The notes beneath the pieces were generated by a model that saw only the letters and a program-made list of their open reading frames with translations, was not told where the DNA came from and did no database searches. DNA of 64,000 bases. It comes from Obesumbacterium proteus (GTDB lineage: Bacteria; Pseudomonadota; Gammaproteobacteria; Enterobacterales; Enterobacteriaceae). The position numbers and the translations under genes were made by a program. Shown here in pieces: positions 36,042 through 45,470 of the stretch. The stretch covers positions 2,356,001-2,420,000 of the forward strand of contig NZ_CP014608.1 of NCBI RefSeq assembly GCF_001586165.1, in the 5' to 3' direction. How positions within the stretch are numbered: position 1 is the stretch's first letter; each line of letters starts with the position of its first letter.

Positions 36042-36043
36042 TT

Positions 36044-36658
36044 TTATTGTAGTTTAAGTAGCGTGATTAAGTTATTCACTAACCCTGATGCGTTACTGCC
36101 GAGGTCGTAGTTTTCTGAAGATAATAGCCAGTTCTCTATCAGTCCGCTCATATATGCACGGATTATAATTATTGATTGAGGGATATTTAATTTTGATGGC
36201 AATTGATTTAATGTAACGCAACGTTTTAAGGTGTTGGTTAAACGCTCCTCTTCAAAATAGACCATGCGGCGTATTTCATGTCTAGGTGTCATTTCTTTTG
36301 TGAATTCACATTTATGGAATATGATTTCCATTAATGATTTTTGTTGAGGGTCACTAACCACTGTGCGTAGAAGATAGGTGAGTGTTTCTTGTAACGCATT
36401 TAATGGATTATCTTTGTTTTCACTGTGTATTTTTTCAGATATATACAATGAGTAGTGTGCAGATTGCTGCCATATTTCGTTGAATAATTCTTCTTTGTTT
36501 TTAAAGTGCCAGTAAATTGCACCTCGAGTGACCCCCGCAGAGCAGGCGATATCTGCCAATGTTGTGGATGAAAAACCACGCGTTGAAAATTCACTGATTG
36601 CTACATTTATTATTCTCTGACGAGTAACAAATGCATCCTCTTTAGTTTTACGTGCCAT
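36044..36658 (-). CDS. acrR: TetR-family repressor AcrR
   Basis: A protein of 204 residues from ATG 36658 ('MARKTKEDAF', the typical AcrR start); the longer frame to 36724 adds an unlike N-terminus. The HTH ('TTLADIACSAGVTRGAIYWHFKNKEELF', about 34-61) and a helical ligand domain follow. It represses the divergent acrAB pump and is released by toxic ligands such as dyes and bile compounds. Confidence 0.9.
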   Translation of the reverse strand: MARKTKEDAFVTRQRIINVAISEFSTRGFSSTTLADIACSAGVTRGAIYWHFKNKEELFNEIWQQSAHYSLYISEKIHSENKDNPLNALQETLTYLLRTVVSDPQQKSLMEIIFHKCEFTKEMTPRHEIRRMVYFEEERLTNTLKRCVTLNQLPSKLNIPQSIIIIRAYMSGLIENWLLSSENYDLGSNASGLVNNLITLLKLQ

Positions 36659-37237
36659 AGCGATACCAAACACCCAAGAGTGTGATTTACAGGGAAGGAT
36701 AGGATTTTGTACGATGAGCAACATTCTATTCGCTACTCATTCAGTTTGTCATGCTGATTTTATTATCTTGGCATCCATTAATAGCAGTAATAAAGCTAGC
36801 CTGCGTGTCTGTTCGGAATCATATTAGAGATGAAGGTGTGGAATGTATTGAATAAATAATTAGTATGATTTTGTTGTGACGTATTTGTTTGGCGAATTAC
36901 TTAGGTTCAAACGTAAGGGTGAACGTAAAGATAAAGTGATTTTGATAATTAAATTTACACAATTAGTTGGGTGTTCTTGTTTTTTATCTGGATGTTATTC
37001 TCTTTTTCCTAAAAAATAGCGGGCTGCAATTCTGTTTTTCATACCGCTGGATGAGCTTGGTATTTATTTTTTAATGTTAACCATTTATGTGATTTATCAG
37101 TGGCGCTGTACTCACTGTTTTCTATCAGATTAAGTTGTCTATAACCATCAGAAAAATGATGTGTGAATTCTATCCATACAACTTAATACCATTTTATGTA
37201 CGCCTGGCGTCGTGTCGAAATATATTAAGGAATAGTA
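36659..37237. other. acrR-acrA divergent regulatory region
   Basis: 579 bases, far longer than the roughly 140 bp in E. coli. AT-rich; it should hold both promoters and AcrR, Mar/Sox/Rob-type sites, but none can be assigned exactly. No additional gene is visible. The extra length is an oddity of this locus. Confidence 0.4.
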
Positions 37238-38401
37238 ATGAAGAAATACAGTGAGTTTATTCTCCTGCCCTCAGTGATCCTTCTTTCCGCCTGCTTCGTG
37301 TTGTCTGGGTGTGATGATAAAGAGGTCAAAGCGCCTCTGCCGCAACCCCATGTGGGGGTCGTGACGTTGAAAGCAGAACCTTTGCAAGTGACGACGGAAT
37401 TACCAGGACGTACAGATGCTTACCGAGTTGCTGAGGTTCGCCCGCAGGTAGGCGGAATTATCCTCAAACGTAACTTCACAGAAGGCAGTGATATTCGCGG
37501 TGGCGAATCGCTGTATCAAATCGATCCCGCGTCCTATAAAGCCGCTTACGACAGCGCGCAAGGCGAGCTCGCCAAAGCCGTTGCCGCAGCAAAACTGGCA
37601 CATTTAACCGTTCAGCGCGATAAACCGCTGGTTGGCGATCGCTATGTTAGCCAACAGGAATTCGACACGGCGGTGGCGAATGCACAGCAAGCCGATGCCG
37701 ATGTTCAGGCGGCAAAAGCCAATGTTGAAACGGCTCGCATCAATTTAGCCTACACCAAGGTGACTTCTCCTATTGATGGGCGAATTGGGCAGTCTAACGT
37801 CACCGAAGGTGCGCTAGTGACCACCGAACAAGCCAACGCGCTGGCAACCGTGCAGCAGCTTGATCCTATTTACGTTGATGTTACTCAATCGAGCAACGAC
37901 TTCATCCGCCTTAAGCAAGCCGTTATCCAAGGCAGCCTAGAAAAAAGCGCGCTGCAAACGCAGGTCACGCTGGTGATGGAAAATGGTCAGCCTTACCCGC
38001 TCAAAGGCCAACTGCAATTCTCAGACGTCAGCGTTGATGAAAGCACCGGTTCGATAACGATTCGCGCGTTGTTCCCAAATCCTCAGCACGATCTGTTACC
38101 GGGGATGTTTGTACGTGCTCGCATTGATGAAGGTATGCAAAAAGATGCGCTGTTGGTTCCGCAGCAGGGGGTAACACGTAACCCACGCGGTGAAGCCACG
38201 GTGATGCTGGTCAATGCCAAGAGTCAGGTTGAAGTGCGCAGTGTGACCGCCGCGCAGGCAATCGGCGACAAATGGCTGGTGACGGAAGGATTGCACAGCG
38301 GTGACCGCGTGATCGTCAGTGGGCTACAGAAAGTACGCCCTGAAATGACGGTAAAAGCGGAAGAGCAGAATCTGCAGGCGAATGCGTCTCAGGGACAGTA
38401 A
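37238..38401 (+). CDS. acrA: Multidrug efflux periplasmic adaptor AcrA
   Basis: A protein of 387 residues with a lipoprotein signal (VLSGC lipobox at about residue 25). Typical order: beta-barrel and lipoyl half ('GGIILKRNFTEGSDIRGGESLYQIDPASY', about 70-98), helical hairpin (about 100-165), and the 'AYTKVTSPIDGRIGQSNVTEGALVT' segment. It links AcrB to the outer membrane channel (TolC, not in this window). 38 bases before acrB. Confidence 0.92.
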   Translation: MKKYSEFILLPSVILLSACFVLSGCDDKEVKAPLPQPHVGVVTLKAEPLQVTTELPGRTDAYRVAEVRPQVGGIILKRNFTEGSDIRGGESLYQIDPASYKAAYDSAQGELAKAVAAAKLAHLTVQRDKPLVGDRYVSQQEFDTAVANAQQADADVQAAKANVETARINLAYTKVTSPIDGRIGQSNVTEGALVTTEQANALATVQQLDPIYVDVTQSSNDFIRLKQAVIQGSLEKSALQTQVTLVMENGQPYPLKGQLQFSDVSVDESTGSITIRALFPNPQHDLLPGMFVRARIDEGMQKDALLVPQQGVTRNPRGEATVMLVNAKSQVEVRSVTAAQAIGDKWLVTEGLHSGDRVIVSGLQKVRPEMTVKAEEQNLQANASQGQ

Positions 38402-38439
38402 TCGCTGCGGCGATAATTCATAAAAGGTAAAACGAGCGT

Positions 38440-41400
38440 ATGTCTAAGTTTTTTATTGAGCGCCCGATCTTTGCTTGGGTACTCGCCATTATCCTGATGT
38501 TGGCGGGAGGATTGGCGATTTTAAAACTGCCAATTGCCCAGTATCCAACGATTGCTCCTCCTGCGGTTGCGATAACGGCAACCTATCCGGGAGCGGATGC
38601 GCAAACCGTGCAAGATACGGTGACGCAGATTATCGAACAGAACATGAACGGCATCGATAATCTTATGTACATGTCGTCAACCAGTGATTCTGCGGGTGGT
38701 GTAACGATTACTTTAACCTTCAATTCGGGGACAGACCCCGATATTGCACAGGTCCAGGTTCAGAATAAGCTCCAACTGGCGACGCCGTTGCTGCCGCAGG
38801 AAGTGCAGCAGCAGGGGATTAGCGTTGAAAAATCCAGCAGCAGTTTCTTGTTGGTCGCAGGGTTTATTTCAGACAACAAAAGCCTCACTCAGGATGATAT
38901 TTCTGACTACGTTGCTTCAAATATCAAAGATCCCATTAGCCGTAGCAGCGGCGTGGGGGATGTGCAGCTGTTTGGTGCGCAGTATGCCATGCGCATTTGG
39001 CTGAATGCCGAGCAACTGAATAAGTATCAACTGACCACGGTTGACGTTGTTAACCAGCTAAAAATTCAGAACGACCAAATCGCGGCAGGGCAGTTAGGTG
39101 GCACGCCCGCGGTGGGTAATCAGCAGCTTAACGCTTCCATCATTGCGCAGACGCGATTAAAAGACCCGGAAGAGTTTGGCAAGATCTTGCTGAAGGTGAA
39201 TCAGGATGGCTCGCAGGTACGTCTGAAAGATGTGGCCCGCATTGAGCTTGGCGGTGAGAACTACAACATCGTGGCGAAAATCAACGGACAACCTGCGGCT
39301 GGCTTGGGGATTAAGCTCGCAACAGGTGCCAACGCATTGGATACCGCGGCCGCCATTAAAGCCAAGCTGGCAGAGCTACAGCCCTATTTCCCTCAGGGAA
39401 TGAAGGTTGTCTACCCGTATGACACCACGCCGTTCGTTAAAATTTCGATTCACGAAGTGGTTAAAACCCTGTTTGAAGCCATTATCTTGGTCTTCTTAGT
39501 CATGTATCTGTTCTTGCAAAATATTCGCGCCACGCTGATCCCCACTATTGCGGTGCCGGTTGTTCTGTTGGGAACTTTTGCGGTGCTTTCCGCGTTCGGC
39601 TATTCGATAAACACCCTAACCATGTTTGGGATGGTGTTGGCGATAGGTCTGCTGGTTGACGACGCCATTGTCGTGGTGGAAAACGTTGAGCGCGTGATGG
39701 CGGAGGAGCATCTACCGCCAAAAGAAGCCACGATAAAGTCGATGGATCAAATACAAGGGGCGCTAGTCGGGATTGCGATGGTGCTGTCGGCGGTGTTTAT
39801 TCCGATGGCATTTTTCGGCGGCTCAACCGGTGCGATTTATCGCCAGTTCTCCATCACCATTGTTTCGGCTATGGCGCTATCTGTGCTGGTGGCGCTTATC
39901 TTGACGCCAGCGCTGTGCGCCACGTTGCTCAAACCGGTTTCTGCCGAAGGGCACGGCGAGAAGCAAGGTTTCTTTGGCTGGTTTAACCGCAAATTTGAGC
40001 AAAGTACGCACCATTATACGGATAGCGTGGGTGGGATACTGAGAAATACCGGGCGCTACCTCGTCATCTACGTATTGATTGTTGCCGGTATGTGCGTGCT
40101 GTTCTTACGCCTGCCTACCTCATTCTTGCCCGAGGAAGATCAGGGCGTGTTTATGACGATGGTGCAGTTGCCGGCCGGAGCGACTCAAGCGCGAACCCAG
40201 AAGGTTTTAGATCAGGTGACGAATTATTACCTGACTAAAGAGCATGCCAACGTTGAATCCGTCTTTACGGTTAACGGCTTTAGCTTTAGCGGATCGGGAC
40301 AAAACTCCGGCTTAGCATTCGTGAGTTTAAAGCCGTGGGACGAACGCTCGGGGAAAGAAAACAATGTGACATCGATCATTGGCCGTGCGATGCAATCTTT
40401 CACGCAGATCAAAGATGGTCTGGTCTTCCCGTTCAACTTACCGGCTATTATTGAGCTGGGTACCGCGACTGGTTTTGACTTTGAGCTTATCGATCAGGCA
40501 AACCTCGGTCATCAAGAGCTTACTCAGGCGCGTAATCAACTGTTAGGCATGGTCGCTGAGCATTCCGACGTGATGGTGCGCGTGCGTCCTAACGGGCTGG
40601 AAGATACGTCTCAGTACAAGTTGGACGTGGATCAGGAGAAAGCGCAGGCGTTGGGAGTATCGCTCTCAGACATTAACCAAACCATTTCAACCGCCTTAGG
40701 GGGAACCTACGTTAACGACTTTATCGATCGCGGACGTGTGAAGAAAGTTTATTCTCAGGCCGATGCACGTTTCCGTATGCTGCCAGACGACATCAATAAT
40801 TGGTATGTACGTGGTAACAGCGGGAAAATGGTGCCTTTCTCCGCGTTCTCGACCGCCAGTTGGATTAAGGGCTCACCGCGTTTAGAGCGTTATAACGGCC
40901 TACCGTCGATGGAAATTCTAGGCGAAGCGGCTCCGGGTAAAAGTACCGGCGATGCCATGCAAATGATGGAACAACTTGTGACTAAGTTACCGTCAGGCAT
41001 TGGCTACGACTGGACGGGCATGTCCTATCAAGAGCGTTTGTCTGGGAATCAGGCGCCTGCCCTGTATGCCATCTCGCTGGTGGTTGTATTCCTGTGCTTG
41101 GCGGCGCTGTATGAAAGCTGGTCTATACCATTCTCGGTGATGCTGGTTGTTCCGCTTGGCGTGGTTGGTGCCTTGTTGGCCGCAGCATTACGCGGCATGA
41201 ACAACGACGTTTATTTCCAAGTCGGGCTATTAACCACCATCGGCCTTTCAGCTAAAAACGCCATCTTAATCGTCGAATTTGCTAAAGATCTGATGGATAA
41301 AGAAGGTAAGGGGCTGATTGATGCCACCTTAGAAGCGGTACGAATGCGTTTGCGCCCAATCCTGATGACATCATTGGCGTTTATTCTGGGCGTTTTGCCG

Positions 41401-41553
41401 CTGGTTATCAGTTCTGGCGCAGGTTCAGGCGCGCAAAACGCCGTGGGTACCGGTGTGATGGGGGGAATGCTGACGGCAACGCTGCTGGCTATTTTCTTTG
41501 TCCCGGTATTCTTTGTAGTTGTGCGCCGTCGCTTTAGTAAAAGCGAAAGCTAA
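38440..41553 (+). CDS. acrB: RND multidrug efflux transporter AcrB
   Basis: A protein of 1037 residues, normal RND length, twelve membrane helices. The proton-relay residues are present: two Asp in 'GLLVDDAIVVVENVE' (helix 4) and the Lys in 'SAKNAILIVEFAKDL' (helix 10). Proton-driven export of dyes, antibiotics, bile salts with AcrA and TolC. Likely one of several RND pumps in the genome. Confidence 0.95.
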   Translation: MSKFFIERPIFAWVLAIILMLAGGLAILKLPIAQYPTIAPPAVAITATYPGADAQTVQDTVTQIIEQNMNGIDNLMYMSSTSDSAGGVTITLTFNSGTDPDIAQVQVQNKLQLATPLLPQEVQQQGISVEKSSSSFLLVAGFISDNKSLTQDDISDYVASNIKDPISRSSGVGDVQLFGAQYAMRIWLNAEQLNKYQLTTVDVVNQLKIQNDQIAAGQLGGTPAVGNQQLNASIIAQTRLKDPEEFGKILLKVNQDGSQVRLKDVARIELGGENYNIVAKINGQPAAGLGIKLATGANALDTAAAIKAKLAELQPYFPQGMKVVYPYDTTPFVKISIHEVVKTLFEAIILVFLVMYLFLQNIRATLIPTIAVPVVLLGTFAVLSAFGYSINTLTMFGMVLAIGLLVDDAIVVVENVERVMAEEHLPPKEATIKSMDQIQGALVGIAMVLSAVFIPMAFFGGSTGAIYRQFSITIVSAMALSVLVALILTPALCATLLKPVSAEGHGEKQGFFGWFNRKFEQSTHHYTDSVGGILRNTGRYLVIYVLIVAGMCVLFLRLPTSFLPEEDQGVFMTMVQLPAGATQARTQKVLDQVTNYYLTKEHANVESVFTVNGFSFSGSGQNSGLAFVSLKPWDERSGKENNVTSIIGRAMQSFTQIKDGLVFPFNLPAIIELGTATGFDFELIDQANLGHQELTQARNQLLGMVAEHSDVMVRVRPNGLEDTSQYKLDVDQEKAQALGVSLSDINQTISTALGGTYVNDFIDRGRVKKVYSQADARFRMLPDDINNWYVRGNSGKMVPFSAFSTASWIKGSPRLERYNGLPSMEILGEAAPGKSTGDAMQMMEQLVTKLPSGIGYDWTGMSYQERLSGNQAPALYAISLVVVFLCLAALYESWSIPFSVMLVVPLGVVGALLAAALRGMNNDVYFQVGLLTTIGLSAKNAILIVEFAKDLMDKEGKGLIDATLEAVRMRLRPILMTSLAFILGVLPLVISSGAGSGAQNAVGTGVMGGMLTATLLAIFFVPVFFVVVRRRFSKSES

Positions 41554-41581
41554 AATAATCCAATCTGTTAAATCATAAAAT

Positions 41582-41620
41582 AAAGGCCTGTGATGATGAG
41601 TCACAGGTCTTTATATCAAC
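41582..41620 (+). terminator. Terminator after acrB
   Basis: A 12-bp stem (AAAGGCCTGTGA / TCACAGGTCTTT with one G-T pair) and a seven-base loop. A short TTATA tail follows. Confidence 0.7.
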
Positions 41621-41754
41621 GCTTTCCACTCCGCTTTGCGTGTGTCTTCTGTGTACCGAGATCTATCTAGCAATACTGACAAAAGCCAAGTTATTTAGCC
41701 ATGGCGGGCCATAATTGCGGTGGGGGTTTTGTTGTTAAAGTCGATCATACTTTA

Positions 41755-42275
41755 TGACCCCACCCTAACCCTCCCCTTAGCAGGGGAGGGAACCGATTTG
41801 GTGTTTTAGGTAGGGAAAGCGGTGCAGCATAAGAATCCGATCAGGGGGAGGTTGTGAGGCAACCGATTCGGTGTTGGATGTGGGAACTCAAACCGTCCCT
41901 CTTTCAGATAGGGAAAGCGGTGCGGCATAAGAATCTGATCAGGGGGTGGTTGGGAGAGAACCGATTTGGTGTTTGATATGAGAACTCGATCTGTCCCTCT
42001 TTCAGGCAGGGAAAGCGGTGCGGCATAAGAATCCGATTAGGGGGGGGGAGGGAACCGATTTGGTGTTTGATGTGAGAACTCGATCTGTCCCTCTTTCAGG
42101 TAGGGAAAGCGGTGCGGCATAAGAGTCCGATCAGGGGGGAGGGAACCGATTTGGTGTTTGATGTGAGAACTCGATCTGTCCCTCTTTCAGGCAGGGAAAG
42201 CGGTGCGGCATAAGAATCCGATCAGCCCCTCCCCCTGCCAAGGGGGAGGTTGGGAGGGGGTATTACCCCCAACTA
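41755..42275. repeat. Tandem repeat/MITE-like element of about 500 bp
   Basis: Four to five copies of a unit of about 90-98 bp, with the phase word AACCGATTTGGTGTTT at 41791, 41861, 41959, 42053 and 42144 (first interval shorter, 70). Units share 'CCCTCTTTCAGGCAGGGAAA' and 'GCGGTGCGGCATAAGAATC'. The flanks are inverted relative to each other: CCCTAACCCTCCCCTTAGC on the left and the complement of CCAAGGGGGAGGTTGGGAG on the right, so the whole resembles a palindrome-ended mobile unit with an internally amplified centre. Nine Gs in a row occur near 42040. No protein product is apparent. Confidence 0.75.
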
Positions 42276-42881
42276 TCACAAACTATTATAAACCTGCTCC
42301 ACCTTCGCCATATAACGCGGAGCCTGCGCGGCAGGGTGATATTGACGAACGTGCCAGTGGAAGGCTTCTGGTGAAAGCTGATTGATCATCTGAATCGCGG
42401 TTTTGCGATTGCTTGAAAAAGTACGTAGCAGCGCGCCCGCGCCGTTAGCGTAAGCGACCTCAGTCGCATAGCGACGAGTCACAGGATCGTCAATCCAGTT
42501 CAGCTGTTGATGCTGGATTGCGCTGATGTAAGCGGCACCTAAATCGATATTGGTTTCGGGATCGAGTAAATCATCGTCGTCAGGGCAGCCACGTTTTCCC
42601 TTATAACGGTAGGCGTCGCACCCGCCGGTTGAGGCTTTAAGCTGCATGAGCCCGATGGCATTCGAAGGGCTAACGGCTTCTGGATTGAAGCTCGACTCCA
42701 CCTGAATAATCGCGGCGATAAGTTTAGGATCGACCTTATAGTCATCGGCAGCATCTTCGATCACATCGTCGTAGGCATGGGTGTCGTACTTTTTATAATG
42801 ATGTTTGCTTGAACAGCCCGCTAAGAAGAGCAATAGCAGCAATATGCCAAATCGCGAAGGGTGTTTGAGTATTGAAATCAT
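42276..42881 (-). CDS. emtA: Membrane-bound lytic murein transglycosylase EmtA (MltE)
   Basis: A protein of 201 residues with a lipoprotein signal (FLAGC lipobox, Cys at about 23). The catalytic 'QVESSFNPEAVSPSNAIGLMQLKASTGG' (Glu of the E-S motif) marks a family-1 SLT domain. It cleaves peptidoglycan between MurNAc and GlcNAc. The mobile element lies immediately after its stop. Confidence 0.9.
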   Translation of the reverse strand: MISILKHPSRFGILLLLLFLAGCSSKHHYKKYDTHAYDDVIEDAADDYKVDPKLIAAIIQVESSFNPEAVSPSNAIGLMQLKASTGGCDAYRYKGKRGCPDDDDLLDPETNIDLGAAYISAIQHQQLNWIDDPVTRRYATEVAYANGAGALLRTFSSNRKTAIQMINQLSPEAFHWHVRQYHPAAQAPRYMAKVEQVYNSL

Positions 42882-43069
42882 TGGTGAGTACGCCAGCCTA
42901 TATCCATTAAAATGGAATAGGACTCATTAGTTAGACGACCATGTCGAAGGGAATGCCTGATTTAAATAGACGGATCCCTGCGCCCGAAACAGACGCAGGG
43001 ATCATATAGTCATCCAGCAAGTTGGTCACCTGCTGTTTTGCGCATTTTAAGTAAAAAAATAAGATCCTA

Positions 43070-43384
43070 TCAGCGAAGGTAAAATACCTCTTTAAGCTCA
43101 TCGCTTATTGGGCTGTTATCCGCATTGCTTGGCATCACATCGCTCATATGTTTCCACCAGCGCTGGCAGGTTTCGGTCTGCGCAATCGCATTCCAACGCG
43201 CTTCGGATTCAATTTCAACGAAGCCAAATAGCAGATGGCGTTTCTCATCCAAAAAGATCGAATAATTGTGCGCGCCATGCGCTTTTAATTCGGCTTCCAG
43301 CTCTGGCCAAATCGGCGAGTGGCGGCGCAGATACTCTGCGTGGGCATCTGGATTAACCTGCATGACAAAGGCTTTACGGATCAT
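43070..43384 (-). CDS. rhaM: L-rhamnose mutarotase RhaM
   Basis: A protein of 104 residues. 'MIRKAFVMQVNPDAHAEYLRRHSPIWPELEAEL' and the 'WWKHMSDVMPSN' segment are RhaM signatures; His-Ser and Trp-Trp near the active site. It interconverts alpha and beta anomers of L-rhamnose. Last gene of the rhaB-rhaA-rhaD-rhaO-rhaM operon, 9 bases after the reductase. Confidence 0.92.
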   Translation of the reverse strand: MIRKAFVMQVNPDAHAEYLRRHSPIWPELEAELKAHGAHNYSIFLDEKRHLLFGFVEIESEARWNAIAQTETCQRWWKHMSDVMPSNADNSPISDELKEVFYLR

Positions 43385-43393
43385 ACTTTCTCC

Positions 43394-44542
43394 TTACATT
43401 GCCTCTAGATAGAGCGCTCGAACCTGTTCACGATCTGCGCTACGCGGGTTACACGGCGCACAGGGATCGGCCAGCGCTTTATCTAACCAGCCGTCGATAT
43501 CGCTTTCTTTGATACCCAGCGCGTGGAATCCAGATGGAATACCAACGCGTGCCGAGAGCTCTCGAATGGCCGCGATAGCGCTATGGCTGGCCTGTTCTTC
43601 ATTCATTCCCTGAGTATTAACTCCCATTGCCTGCGCTATTCGAGCGAAGCGGGAAACCGCATTAGGGCGATTAAAGGCTTCAACCACCGGCAATAAAATG
43701 GCGTTACATACGCCGTGTGGCAGATTATGAGTCGCCCCCGGTTGATGAGCTAATGCATGAACTAATCCCAGTCCGGCGCTGTTAAAAGCCATTCCTGCCA
43801 GATATTGCCCATAGGCCATCATTTCTCGTGCCTGAAGGTTCTGCCCATTGTCCACCGCCTGCGGTAACCATTCGGCGATCATGCGAATAGATTCCAGCGC
43901 GGAGTGATCGGTCAGTGGATGAGCACCCACTGAAACATAGGCTTCAATCGCGTGGGTCAGCGCGTCCATGCCGGTTGCGGCAGTTACCGAGGCGGGAATA
44001 TTCAGCATTACCGCCGGATCGTCGACGGCAATATCAGGAATAATATTGCTGTCGATAATCACCTCTTTCACCTGACGTCGGCTATCAATGATCACCGCGT
44101 TGCTGGTGAGCTCAGCGGCAGTTCCCGCCGTGGTATTAATGGCGACCAGCGGCACACCGGCGTTTTTCACTTTGCCCACGCCCGAATAGGCAGTGGAAGG
44201 GCCGGGATTGGCCGTCAGAATTTTAATGGCTTTAGTGGTATCAATTGGGCTACCGCCGCCGAAGGCGATCAGGTAATCACACTGGTTTTGCTGATAGGCT
44301 TGAAAACCTGTCTGAACTAATTCTTCGGTTGGATTCGGAAACACATCTTTAAACAGTGCGTATGGCAGGTTTTGCTGCTGCATCGCACTAAACAGGCTGT
44401 CTAACAACCCCATTTCCACTAATTGACCATCGGTAACAATCAGCGCTTTGCCCCACCTTTTATCGCCAAGCAGTTTCACCATATCGACGATAGCGCCGTT
44501 GCCGTGCAGGCTGATTTTCGGTAATGCCAGCATGAAACTCAT
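43394..44542 (-). CDS. fucO: Lactaldehyde reductase (FucO/RhaO-type iron alcohol dehydrogenase)
   Basis: A protein of 382 residues from ATG 44542 (AGGAGC upstream); the frame opens further out but without RBS. The family III Fe-ADH pattern is present: 'AFGGGSPIDTTKAIKI' NAD site, and metal His residues in 'HPLTDHSALESIRMI' and 'HALAHQPGATHNLPHG'. It reduces L-lactaldehyde, the aldolase product of rhamnulose-1-phosphate, to 1,2-propanediol. Its place inside the operon differs from E. coli, where fucO lies with the fucose genes. Confidence 0.88.
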   Translation of the reverse strand: MSFMLALPKISLHGNGAIVDMVKLLGDKRWGKALIVTDGQLVEMGLLDSLFSAMQQQNLPYALFKDVFPNPTEELVQTGFQAYQQNQCDYLIAFGGGSPIDTTKAIKILTANPGPSTAYSGVGKVKNAGVPLVAINTTAGTAAELTSNAVIIDSRRQVKEVIIDSNIIPDIAVDDPAVMLNIPASVTAATGMDALTHAIEAYVSVGAHPLTDHSALESIRMIAEWLPQAVDNGQNLQAREMMAYGQYLAGMAFNSAGLGLVHALAHQPGATHNLPHGVCNAILLPVVEAFNRPNAVSRFARIAQAMGVNTQGMNEEQASHSAIAAIRELSARVGIPSGFHALGIKESDIDGWLDKALADPCAPCNPRSADREQVRALYLEAM

Positions 44543-44620
44543 GATATTGCTCCTGAAAATGAAAAACCGTTGTAATGCGCTTCCTAAGGAGAAGCGCATG
44601 CGATCGGTCTTTCTCAGCAA

Positions 44621-45445
44621 TTAATCTTCAAGTGCCGCAGCCATCGGTGTAACACCAAAGCGTGCGGCGAGCGCAATCAGCTCCTGCGTGGAGATCGTCT
44701 GTTTTTTCCCGCCCATCGACAGCACTTTCACCATAATCTCCGCTGATTTTTCTGCGGTATCGATCAGGCCGAAAGCATCGTCTAGCGTTGGGCCGCTGCC
44801 GAAAATTCCGTGGAAAGGCCACAGCACTAAACCGTGCTGGCGCATTTGTTCTGCGGTTTGCGTGCCGATGCCGTCGGTGCCCGGCACCATCCAAGGTACG
44901 ATGCCAATGCCGTCAGGGAATACCACTAAACACTCGGTGCTGCCTTCCCATAACAGGCGGGTAAATTTGGCATTGTCCAAGTCATGCACGTAGCTAAGCG
45001 CAATCAAATTGGTGGCGTGGCAATGCATGATGACGCGGTTATCGCCGTTGGTAACCTGCATACGCACGATATGCGATTGGAAATGGGCGGCCAGTTCAGA
45101 CGTTGGCAGACCGCCTTTGGTTAATCCCCAATGGATGTGGTAAGCCATGCCATCGGCGCTAACCTGTAGCAGCACCAGATTTTCCTGCGGTGCAATTTGC
45201 ACATTACGGAAAAATTTGCCTGAGCCGGTCACTAAGAACCAGCTATTAGCGAGTTCGGTGGCGGGCTGCGTTAGCTCAACGCAGCGCGGCTGTGAGTTAA
45301 AATCAGCGCGAAACGGCGCCACTTCTTCCTCTAATAAACGCAGGCTAACGTTGCCTCCGTTGCGTTCATCCCAGCCTTTGAGCCACATGTCGCTGGTGGC
45401 TTTAATCATGCCCTGAACGAACCAGGAATCGATGATAGATTGCAT
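44621..45445 (-). CDS. rhaD: Rhamnulose-1-phosphate aldolase RhaD
   Basis: A protein of 274 residues, class II aldolase. Zinc-binding 'MHCHATNLIALSYV' and the N-terminal 'MIKATSDMWLKGWDERNGGNVSLRL' are the RhaD marks. It splits L-rhamnulose-1-phosphate into DHAP and L-lactaldehyde. About 25 bases after rhaA. Confidence 0.95.
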   Translation of the reverse strand: MQSIIDSWFVQGMIKATSDMWLKGWDERNGGNVSLRLLEEEVAPFRADFNSQPRCVELTQPATELANSWFLVTGSGKFFRNVQIAPQENLVLLQVSADGMAYHIHWGLTKGGLPTSELAAHFQSHIVRMQVTNGDNRVIMHCHATNLIALSYVHDLDNAKFTRLLWEGSTECLVVFPDGIGIVPWMVPGTDGIGTQTAEQMRQHGLVLWPFHGIFGSGPTLDDAFGLIDTAEKSAEIMVKVLSMGGKKQTISTQELIALAARFGVTPMAAALED

Positions 45446-45470
45446 GTTTTTTATTCCTTCTATTTATTGC

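Noticed and set aside
41755..42275. CRISPR array
   Set aside because: Units of 90-98 bp are similar along their length, with no short repeat and unique spacer pattern and no cas genes.
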